Source of the DNA: JBLHKS01 sp047620505
GTDB taxonomy: Bacteria; Verrucomicrobiota; Verrucomicrobiia; Verrucomicrobiales; DEV007
DNA: 12,908 nucleotides
Direction: 5' to 3'
Assembly (NCBI GenBank): GCA_047620505.1
Contig: JBLHKS010000198.1
Coordinates: forward strand, 1-12,908
Under the pieces are notes generated by a model. It was given only the letters and a program-made list of their open reading frames with translations, made no database searches and had not been told where the DNA came from. Positions 1 to 6,858 of the stretch are shown here, one piece after another (within the stretch, counting starts at the first letter, position 1; the number at the start of each line of letters is the position of its first letter). Made by a program: the position numbers and the translations under genes.

Positions 1-1
1 C

Positions 2-2242
2 TCTGACGCCGAAGGTAAACAACCGGTGTTGGAATTTGCCGACATTTCCGCGGGAGTTCTACTTCCCGTTTTTACTCAGCCTTCCGCATTTGAAAGCAAC
101 TTCGAAGTCGAGGAACTTGGTGATGCGTGGACGAAAACCGCGGGTGTCGCGATTGATCCGGCAGGCTCGCTGAGGATCGAGAGAACGCTTGAAGACGTCG
201 CCGAAGAACGCTCCGTGATCAGTCCCGAGTTTGCCGTGGCGCCGGGTCGCTGGCTGGCGAGTTTGAACTGCAAAACCGATCTTCACTCGCCTGACAATTC
301 CTACAATGCTGTGGTTCGGCTAGAGTGTCTCGACGTCGGCGGAAAGGTCATCGAGCAGCTCCCGGTAGCCGAGGTTTTCGAAGAACACGACTGGCAGCTG
401 CTGAACGCGGTCGTCGAGATTCCAACCGGCTCGGTCGCCGCGCGTTTCCAGATTCAGCTCAACAAAACCTACGGCAGTTTCCAAATCGACGACCTCAAGG
501 CGGCTTACCTCGCTCCGGCGTTACGGCGGGATGATCGCGTTTCACGCCTGCTTTTCTCGACCGCGCAGCTCGGCAATCTGCTCTTTCCGGAGGACTCGCG
601 CGAAGTCGGGATCACGGTTGAAGCGCGAAAGCCGCTTCGCGCTCAGCAACTGCAATTGACCTATGTCGTTCGCGATTATTGGGGCTCCGAACACACCCAA
701 CCGGGCTCGGTCGCGCTAGCCGCAAAAGGTAAGCAAGGCGATCGTTTCATCTACGAAGCGTCCATCGATCTCGCCTCCGCTCCGCTGGAGATTGGGCGTT
801 ACTACGAGCTTCACGCGGAGATTCCGGGCGCCGACGATCAAACCGAGCCGTTCCGCCACAACACCTCGCTCGCGATCCTGCCGGAAGCGGTTACTCGGAG
901 TTACAAGCCGGAAGAGATCCCGTTCACCAGCCGCAACTGGGACAACCGCATCAACGAATACATTCGCCTGACCGATCGGCTCGGAATCCGGATCTGCGGC
1001 CTCTGGGGCGGCTGGTCGCACGAACCACCCTACAAGCCGGTTGCACCCGGATTAGAGCTTTGTCAGGAACTTGGAATGGGCTGGCTCAGCAACACGCCGA
1101 TCGCAACCATTGAGCGTGGTGAAGACAAATATGACGAGCAGGCGCTTCGGCAAGGCGTTCGCAACTTTCTGGAAACATACGGCCACGCACGCCCGCTGAC
1201 CATCAACCTCGGCAACGAACCGCACGGCACGGGCGAAGTCGTGAATCGGAACGTCGCCGCTTACCAAGTGGTCTACGAAGAGATCAAGAAAATCGACCCG
1301 AGTATCCCGGTCGTCGCCACCTCGGTCGAGCCGAATGAGGAGTACTTCAAGAACGGTTACGGTCAGTGGTGCGACGCCTACGATTTTCACATCTACGAGA
1401 CCTTTCCAAATGTCCGCCGGACCATGAACGAGTATCGCGAGCTGGCGAAAAAGTACGGCGTCGAAAAGCCGATCTGGTCGACCGAACTCGGTCTTAACAG
1501 TCAGGGCCAACCGCGACACGTCGTCGCAGTCGAAGTTTTCAAGAAGCTAACGACATTCTTCGCGGCAGGCGGCGAGAACGTCTCGTGGTTCGGCCTTCTC
1601 TATCCTGATGGCGATGGCAAATCGTATGGCAGTTCCGGCGATTCCCACAACGTCTTCGACTGCCGTTTCAACCGCTACTGCCCGCGACTCGACGCCGTGG
1701 CCTACTACAACGCGGTCAACGCGATTGCGATCAAGAAGTTCGTCGAAGAGCAGCATTATGAAGGCGGCGTGAGCGCCTATCTGTTTCGCGATCGTGAAGA
1801 TAGCGCCCTACAAGTCCTCTGGAATGACGAGGGGCAGGAGGACGTTTTTGTGCCTTTGTCAGGGGTTGAGGATGTCCAGTTGATCCACATCGACGGAACC
1901 CGGTCCGCGCTGAATGCGGGCGGAAAAGGAATTACGCTCAGCGTGTCGAGCGATCCGATTCTTTTGCTCTACAACGGAGGTGAGGCCGGTCTCGCTCCAA
2001 AACTGGGGGAGCCCGAGGCAACCCTGACGTCACACGAAATCGGCAAAACGATCGAACTCAGTTTCGACGCCGACACTGAGCTTGATTTGACTGCGCCCCC
2101 ATTCTGGAGCGTGAAACGATCCGGCCTCACGTTCAGCCTGACACCACCAAAAGACAGCGCCGTTCGCGAGGTGCTCGTGACCGCGAAACTGAAAGACTCC
2201 AGCGGCGAGCTAGTCTATCGATTTGGGCTCTCGGAGCTCTAA
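2..2242 (+). CDS. Clan GH-A-like glycoside hydrolase, multidomain, 5'-truncated by window edge
   Basis: Probable secreted polysaccharide- or glycoside-cleaving enzyme; its N-terminus lies outside the window. The frame is open from base 2 upstream of the GTG at 26, so that GTG is probably an internal valine. Numbering from the codon at base 2 gives 746 visible residues. Residues about 20-175 look like a carbohydrate-binding beta-sandwich (FQIDDLKA near its end), and about 180-300 like a second beta domain. From about 307 a TIM-barrel-type region starts. It contains NLGNEPHG with E406 as likely acid/base, DFHIYE (H463) and WSTELGL with E495 as likely nucleophile. The 89-residue spacing and NEP motif fit retaining clan GH-A enzymes (GH5, GH39 and relatives). 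The last ~140 residues look like beta-rich C-terminal domains. I cannot assign a GH family or substrate. The next gene starts 12 bases downstream, so they are probably co-transcribed. Confidence 0.85.
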   Translation, partial: SDAEGKQPVLEFADISAGVLLPVFTQPSAFESNFEVEELGDAWTKTAGVAIDPAGSLRIERTLEDVAEERSVISPEFAVAPGRWLASLNCKTDLHSPDNSYNAVVRLECLDVGGKVIEQLPVAEVFEEHDWQLLNAVVEIPTGSVAARFQIQLNKTYGSFQIDDLKAAYLAPALRRDDRVSRLLFSTAQLGNLLFPEDSREVGITVEARKPLRAQQLQLTYVVRDYWGSEHTQPGSVALAAKGKQGDRFIYEASIDLASAPLEIGRYYELHAEIPGADDQTEPFRHNTSLAILPEAVTRSYKPEEIPFTSRNWDNRINEYIRLTDRLGIRICGLWGGWSHEPPYKPVAPGLELCQELGMGWLSNTPIATIERGEDKYDEQALRQGVRNFLETYGHARPLTINLGNEPHGTGEVVNRNVAAYQVVYEEIKKIDPSIPVVATSVEPNEEYFKNGYGQWCDAYDFHIYETFPNVRRTMNEYRELAKKYGVEKPIWSTELGLNSQGQPRHVVAVEVFKKLTTFFAAGGENVSWFGLLYPDGDGKSYGSSGDSHNVFDCRFNRYCPRLDAVAYYNAVNAIAIKKFVEEQHYEGGVSAYLFRDREDSALQVLWNDEGQEDVFVPLSGVEDVQLIHIDGTRSALNAGGKGITLSVSSDPILLLYNGGEAGLAPKLGEPEATLTSHEIGKTIELSFDADTELDLTAPPFWSVKRSGLTFSLTPPKDSAVREVLVTAKLKDSSGELVYRFGLSEL

Positions 2243-2254
2243 ACCGTAATCAAC

Positions 2255-5092
2255 ATGATGAAGCTCAATCGCGCCCTCGGAATCCTTATTGGCTTGGCAA
2301 CCTCAGTGTTCGCCGATGACCGCCTCGTCCGTGAAACCGAACCGTTGTCGCCGGAAGACGAACGGGCGGCATTGACAGTCCCGGACGGATTTGAAATCCA
2401 GCTCTTCGCCGCCGAGCCGCAGATCAACAAACCGATCAATATCGCGTTCGATAAGCGCGGTCGGCTTTGGGTTTCGTCGACGGTTGAGTATCCCTACGCA
2501 GCTAAGAAGGAGCGATGGTCCGATCCGGAAGGAACCCGCGTCGCTGACAGCCGCGATGCGATCAAGATCCTCGAAGACACCGACGGCGATGGGCGCGCCG
2601 ACAGCGTGATCGACTTCGCCGATGGGTTGAACATCCCGACCGGCGTGCTGCCGTGGAGTAAGCCGGAGCACCACGACGGTTGCATCGCGTGGAGCATTCC
2701 AAATATCTGGTATTTCGCCGACACCACTGGCGACGGGAAGTGCGACTTGCGCGAGGTTCTTTTCGGTCCGTTAGGATTTGAGAAGGACACCCACGGGATG
2801 TGTTCGAGCTTTCGGCTCGGCACGGATGGCTGGGTTTACGCGACGCACGGTTTCAACAACTCCAGCCACGCGGTGGCGAGCGACGGGAGTGAGATCAAGA
2901 TGGAATCCGGCAATGTGTTTCGGTTCCGCCCGGACGGATCGCACATCGAGATTTTTTCGCGCGGACAGGTCAATCCGTTCGGCCTCTGCTTCGATCAACG
3001 CGGCAATCTCTACAGCGCGGATTGCCACAGCTCGCCGATTTATCAGCTGCTGCGAGGCGCGACGTATCCGCATTTCGGCAAGCCCGCCGGTCCGCTCGGT
3101 TTTGGTCCGACGATGATTCAGCACACGCACGGTTCGACTGGGATTTGCGGAATCACGTATTTCCACAGCGGCGTTTGGGGCGAGGAATGGAACGATCACA
3201 TTCTGATCGGAAATCCCGTCAACTCACGCGTTAACCGTGACCGAATCCAGTTCACAGGATCGACGCCGGTCGCGAACGAAGAAGCCGATTTTATCGAGAG
3301 CGACGATCCGTGGTTTCGGCCTGTCGATCTTACGATTGGTCCCGACGGCGCGCTTTACATTGCCGACTTTTACAACCGAATCATCGGTCATTACGAAGTG
3401 CCGCTCGACCATCCGGGGCGTGATCGCGAACGCGGTCGAATCTGGCGAGTCGTCAAAAAATCCGGGACTCGACCAAGCCCGCCCGGGCCGAAAGTCGAGC
3501 CGATCACGAATCCCATTGCGGCCCTGACAAGCGAAGATCCGTTCGTTCAGCGCTCAGCGGCAGCCGCCCTTCAATTTGCGCCCGATCCTGACGCGGTCGG
3601 CCCACTTTCCGACGTTCTGGCGAAGACGCCTGCTGAGGATACGCACCTTCGACACGTCCTTCGCATGGCGATCCGCGAACACCTGCAGCTGCCGGGCGCC
3701 TTTGCCAACTTGCCAACGGACGACGATTCCTTGATCCAGAGCGCGCTCGCCGTGCCGACCTCAGACGCTGCGGATTTTCTGCTGAAGGCCGGACCGATCG
3801 GCTTTCTGGATCGCGCTCATCACATCGCGCGCTACGGCTCGGATGAGGCTCGGCAAATGCTGATCGGGGTCGTCCAAATGCCGAAAGCCGGATTGGCGGC
3901 GCAGGCCGCAGCGATTCAACAAATCGCCGATGGGCTTGAAGAAGGCGGATCGACCAGACATCGTCCGGACCTCCTGACATGGGCACAAAACATCGCGCCC
4001 CAACTCCTCAACGCCCACGAAAATCAGGCGCCCGGCGACTGGACCCAGATTCCGAATGGGACTTCGTCCTCCCCTTGGGTGCTGCAAGCCCGCAAGTGCG
4101 CTGACGGCTTCGAAGCGACCGTTCTTTCGAGTCTCTCGCAGACTGGCGGAGATGCTGAGCAGCGCACGGGGACGATTCGCTCAAGAGATTTTGCCGCCCC
4201 GGAAACGCTAACGTTCTGGCTCTGTGGGCATCGTGGAAGTCCCGGCAAAGCCGCGCATGAAAAGAACTTCGTCCGACTCGTCAACGCCGCCACGGGCGCG
4301 GAACTCCATCGCGCGTTTCCACCGCGAAACGACGTTTGCCAACAGATCACATGGAAGCTCGACAAGCAGGCTACCCAAGAAGTGCGGCTTGAAATCGTCG
4401 ACGGCGACAGCGGCGGCGGTTACGCTTGGCTTGGCGTCACCCGGATCGAGCCGGCAGTCGTCTCGGTCGACGATTTCGATCAAGCCGCCTCGTCTGAAAA
4501 GTCGCTCGCCTTCCTCGCCGATCTCCTCAAAATCTCCGCTCCGGCCGATCTCCGCGATCGCCTCCGTCCCTTTCTCCCTCCGGCGCCGCCCGCCCCGCCG
4601 CGCGTCATTTCGGACGCCGACCGCAAGAAGCTTGACGCGCTCATCGCGGCCCGTCTCGCCAATTTCGATGCGGCCAATTCTGACTTCGCTCGCGGCGCCG
4701 TGCTCTTCAAAACTCACTGCGCCGTTTGCCATCGGGTCGAAGGCGAAGGCGGTCTGATCGGCCCTCAACTCGACGGGATCGGAAATCGCGGCGCGGAGCG
4801 GCTCGCCGAAGATGTTCTCGACCCTAACCGCAACATCGACGCCCACTTTTACCTCACCACTCTAAAGTTGAAAGACGGCTCCATCACGGCCGGCTATCTC
4901 CACGCTGAGCGAGGCGAAATCATCGAACTCCTCGACCCAACGGGCCAGACGCGGCGACTTTCGAAGAACGAGATCGAGAGCCGCGAAACGTCCCCGGTTT
5001 CCCTGATGCCGCCAACCTTTGGCGAGACTCTGACTGAGTCAGAATTCCACGATCTGCTCAGCTGGCTTCTGTCGACAGAGACTCCGCGCTGA
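2255..5092 (+). CDS. PVC membrane-bound dehydrogenase-type protein with HEAT-like region, galactose-binding-like domain and C-terminal heme c domain
   Basis: Exported 945-residue protein of the Pirellula/Verrucomicrobium type (TIGR02604 N-terminus, TIGR02603 C-terminus), a redox family whose substrate is unknown. Residues 1-20 form a Sec signal peptide ending VFA-D. Residues about 40-400 match the family's opening pattern (VPDGFEIQLFAAEP, then GRLWV) and its later GPDGALYIADFYN motif, probably a propeller fold. Two calcium-loop-like stretches are seen at D108-D116 (DTDGDG) and D156-D164 (DTTGDG). Residues about 420-580 are helical and HEAT-like. Residues about 600-733 resemble a galactose-binding-like sandwich. 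The C-terminal cytochrome has C822-A-V-C825-H826, with M918 (SLMPP) a plausible second heme ligand. ATG codons at 2255 and 2258 are both possible starts, and there is no clear Shine-Dalgarno sequence. It follows the glycoside hydrolase by 12 bases, which suggests sugar-linked oxidation, but that is inference. Confidence 0.9.
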   Translation: MMKLNRALGILIGLATSVFADDRLVRETEPLSPEDERAALTVPDGFEIQLFAAEPQINKPINIAFDKRGRLWVSSTVEYPYAAKKERWSDPEGTRVADSRDAIKILEDTDGDGRADSVIDFADGLNIPTGVLPWSKPEHHDGCIAWSIPNIWYFADTTGDGKCDLREVLFGPLGFEKDTHGMCSSFRLGTDGWVYATHGFNNSSHAVASDGSEIKMESGNVFRFRPDGSHIEIFSRGQVNPFGLCFDQRGNLYSADCHSSPIYQLLRGATYPHFGKPAGPLGFGPTMIQHTHGSTGICGITYFHSGVWGEEWNDHILIGNPVNSRVNRDRIQFTGSTPVANEEADFIESDDPWFRPVDLTIGPDGALYIADFYNRIIGHYEVPLDHPGRDRERGRIWRVVKKSGTRPSPPGPKVEPITNPIAALTSEDPFVQRSAAAALQFAPDPDAVGPLSDVLAKTPAEDTHLRHVLRMAIREHLQLPGAFANLPTDDDSLIQSALAVPTSDAADFLLKAGPIGFLDRAHHIARYGSDEARQMLIGVVQMPKAGLAAQAAAIQQIADGLEEGGSTRHRPDLLTWAQNIAPQLLNAHENQAPGDWTQIPNGTSSSPWVLQARKCADGFEATVLSSLSQTGGDAEQRTGTIRSRDFAAPETLTFWLCGHRGSPGKAAHEKNFVRLVNAATGAELHRAFPPRNDVCQQITWKLDKQATQEVRLEIVDGDSGGGYAWLGVTRIEPAVVSVDDFDQAASSEKSLAFLADLLKISAPADLRDRLRPFLPPAPPAPPRVISDADRKKLDALIAARLANFDAANSDFARGAVLFKTHCAVCHRVEGEGGLIGPQLDGIGNRGAERLAEDVLDPNRNIDAHFYLTTLKLKDGSITAGYLHAERGEIIELLDPTGQTRRLSKNEIESRETSPVSLMPPTFGETLTESEFHDLLSWLLSTETPR

Positions 5093-5175
5093 GATGGCGA
5101 CAAAGATGATGTGAAAAGCGACAAACAGCCAGAATCAGCTGGAAGATGCGCCGTTGTGCCCGGTGATTACCCGCA
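5093..5175 (+). other. 83-base intergenic gap, largest non-coding stretch in the window
   Basis: This gap separates the dehydrogenase-type gene from the SASA esterase. A weak inverted repeat (CCAG at 5129-5132, CTGG at 5139-5142) is too short, and lacks a following T-run, to be a convincing intrinsic terminator. I see no clear -35/-10 pair. The only ATG-initiated frame, at 5094, stops after six residues. It could hold an internal promoter or processing site, but nothing specific can be called. Confidence 0.4.
5162..5166 (+). promoter_or_regulatory. Possible weak ribosome binding site for the SASA esterase
   Basis: GGTGA lies nine bases upstream of the ATG at 5176, a normal spacing for a Shine-Dalgarno element. 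The match is short, and most other starts in this window have none, so it may be chance. Confidence 0.35.
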
Positions 5176-6828
5176 ATGAAGCACGCTCTATCCTCAATCC
5201 TTGCGTTCCTGCTCATTCTGCCCGCGAGCGCAGAAGTTACGCTGCCCAAAATCTTCAGCGATCACATGCTTTTGCAGCGAGAGTTTGCAGCTCCGGTATG
5301 GGGATGGGCAGACGCGGGCACGGAGGTGACGGTTAGTTTCGCGGGCCAACAGAAACAGGCTACCGCGGATGCGAATGGCAATTGGATCGTGCGGCTGGAG
5401 CCCCTGCCGCCAAGCGCCAAAGGACGCCCGCTGCAAGTGGCGGCTGGCGATCAGAAATTGGAGTTCAGGAATGTTTTAGTCGGCGACGTTTGGATCTGCT
5501 CGGGGCAATCCAACATGGAAATGCAAGTCCGCAGCTGCCTCAATGCGCAGGAAGAAATCGCGACGGCTGACTTTCCCACGATCCGACTGTTTGATGTGCC
5601 GGGGCACACCACAGCGCCGTTGCCGCAATCGGAATTGCCGGGCGGAAACTGGCAGGAATGCAGCCCGCAAACGGTCGAGAACTTCTCTGCGGTTGGATTC
5701 TTTTTTGGCCGGAAACTGGTTCTCGATACCGGCGTTCCGGTGGGACTGATCGGGACGAACTGGGGCGGAACCAAGGTCGAGCCGTGGACGCCACCGATCG
5801 GGTTTCGCAACGTGCCGGAGCTATCGGAAATTTCGCGTGCGGTGGATGCTGTCGATCCTGCTCATGCCGCTGGGAAGGCAGTTTGGAGCAAGTATTTGGC
5901 CGAGTTGGAAACGTGGGCCCACTCCGCGAAAACCGCCATCGAAAAGGGCGGCGCCATCCCACCGGAGACTCCGCGCCCCGGTTTTTCGAATGGCGGCGAC
6001 CCGACAGCGATTTACAATGCGATGGTGCATCCGTTAGTCCCTTACGGCGTGCGCGGGGCGCTTTGGTATCAGGGCGAATCGAACAGCGGCGATGGCGAGG
6101 CCTATCTTCACAAGCTCCGTGCGTTGATCGAAGGTTGGCGCACCGTCTGGAATCAAGGTGAGGATTTTCCGCTCTATTTTTATGTGGTGCAGCTGGCGGA
6201 TTTCGGGGAGCCGAACACGAACCCGGCTGGTGGCGACGGCTTCGCGGGCGTCAGGCTTGCTCAGAGCGAGATCGTCAAGCACGTGCCTCACACCGGGGTT
6301 GGATTGGCGATCGATATTGGCGACGCTCGAGATATTCATCCGCGGAATAAGCAAGATGTCGGCAAACGCCTCGCGCTTTGGGCGCTGCGCGACATTCACG
6401 AGAAGGAGATCGTGGTTAGCGGACCTGCGTTCAAAAAATTGAAGATCGAAGGCGAGGTCGCGCGAGTCAGCTTCGACCACGTTGGCAGCGGGTTGATGAT
6501 TGGCGAGAAAAGAGGTTTGGAGCCTGTCACCGGCAATATCCCCAAGCCAGAACTCGATAGCCTGCTTGATGGTCTGGACAAGCCAAAAGGCGGCGTTTTG
6601 GCCGTCACGCCGATTAAGGCGGACCTGCAACGTTTCGCGATCGCTGGCGAGAACAAACAGTGGTTCTGGGCGAACGCGGTGATTGATGGCGATACCGTGG
6701 TTTTGAGTTCCAGCGATGTTCCCAAGCCAGTTGCCGTGCGCTACGCCTATGCGCATAACCCGCGGGGCGCTAATCTCTACAATCGCGAAGGTTTGCCAGC
6801 CGTTCCCTTTCGAACGGACAATTGGTAA
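5176..6828 (+). CDS. Sialate O-acetylesterase family (SASA) carbohydrate esterase
   Basis: Predicted secreted esterase of 550 residues that removes O-acetyl groups from sugars. The family includes true sialate O-acetylesterases and enzymes acting on acetylated plant or algal polysaccharides, and the substrate here cannot be read from sequence. Residues 1-19 form a Sec signal peptide (cleavage ASA-E). Residues about 20-100 are the usual N-terminal beta domain (IFSDHMLLQR, then DANGNW). The catalytic SGQSNM motif is at S109-M114; S112 is the likely nucleophile. WYQGES at 297-302 is a conserved family block, and D386-I-H388-P supplies the likely catalytic Asp and His. Length is normal for the family, and all expected motifs are present. 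The ATG at 5176 is chosen because it begins the signal peptide directly. The gene lies between two cytochrome-bearing genes, which suggests it deacetylates the substrate of the locus. Confidence 0.92.
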   Translation: MKHALSSILAFLLILPASAEVTLPKIFSDHMLLQREFAAPVWGWADAGTEVTVSFAGQQKQATADANGNWIVRLEPLPPSAKGRPLQVAAGDQKLEFRNVLVGDVWICSGQSNMEMQVRSCLNAQEEIATADFPTIRLFDVPGHTTAPLPQSELPGGNWQECSPQTVENFSAVGFFFGRKLVLDTGVPVGLIGTNWGGTKVEPWTPPIGFRNVPELSEISRAVDAVDPAHAAGKAVWSKYLAELETWAHSAKTAIEKGGAIPPETPRPGFSNGGDPTAIYNAMVHPLVPYGVRGALWYQGESNSGDGEAYLHKLRALIEGWRTVWNQGEDFPLYFYVVQLADFGEPNTNPAGGDGFAGVRLAQSEIVKHVPHTGVGLAIDIGDARDIHPRNKQDVGKRLALWALRDIHEKEIVVSGPAFKKLKIEGEVARVSFDHVGSGLMIGEKRGLEPVTGNIPKPELDSLLDGLDKPKGGVLAVTPIKADLQRFAIAGENKQWFWANAVIDGDTVVLSSSDVPKPVAVRYAYAHNPRGANLYNREGLPAVPFRTDNW

Positions 6829-6842
6829 GTCGGCAATTTCTT

Positions 6843-6846
6843 GGAG
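6843..6846 (+). promoter_or_regulatory. Possible Shine-Dalgarno element deciding the start of the PSCyt1/DUF1549/DUF1553 gene
   Basis: GGAG ends 12 bases before the ATG at 6859. This favours that ATG over the in-frame TTG at 6841, which overlaps the same region and has no purine-rich element ahead of it. The spacing is slightly long. Confidence 0.45.
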
Positions 6847-6858
6847 AATTCCACCCGC

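Noticed and set aside
26..28. GTG as the true start of the glycoside hydrolase
   Set aside because: The frame stays open upstream to base 2, no ribosome binding site or signal peptide follows, and the sequence after it already looks like domain interior.
4208..4846. 212-residue reverse-strand open frame opposite the cytochrome end of the dehydrogenase-type gene
   Set aside because: The + strand encodes the CxxCH heme domain here. The reverse frame is charged and low in complexity, with no family features.
5094..5114. Tiny open frame after the dehydrogenase-type gene
   Set aside because: It encodes only six residues, and no feature suggests a leader peptide.
5126..5142. Hairpin in the 83-base gap as a terminator
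   Set aside because: The stem is only four base pairs and no T-run follows it.
6034..6756. 240-residue reverse-strand open frame inside the SASA esterase
   Set aside because: It lies wholly opposite a gene with complete catalytic motifs and has no recognisable domain or leader; GC-rich coding DNA often yields such shadows.
6841..6843. TTG as start of the DUF1549/DUF1553 gene
   Set aside because: The ATG at 6859 gives a cleaner leader (MKTNAKR then hydrophobic) and has GGAG upstream; the TTG would add six residues with no leader character.
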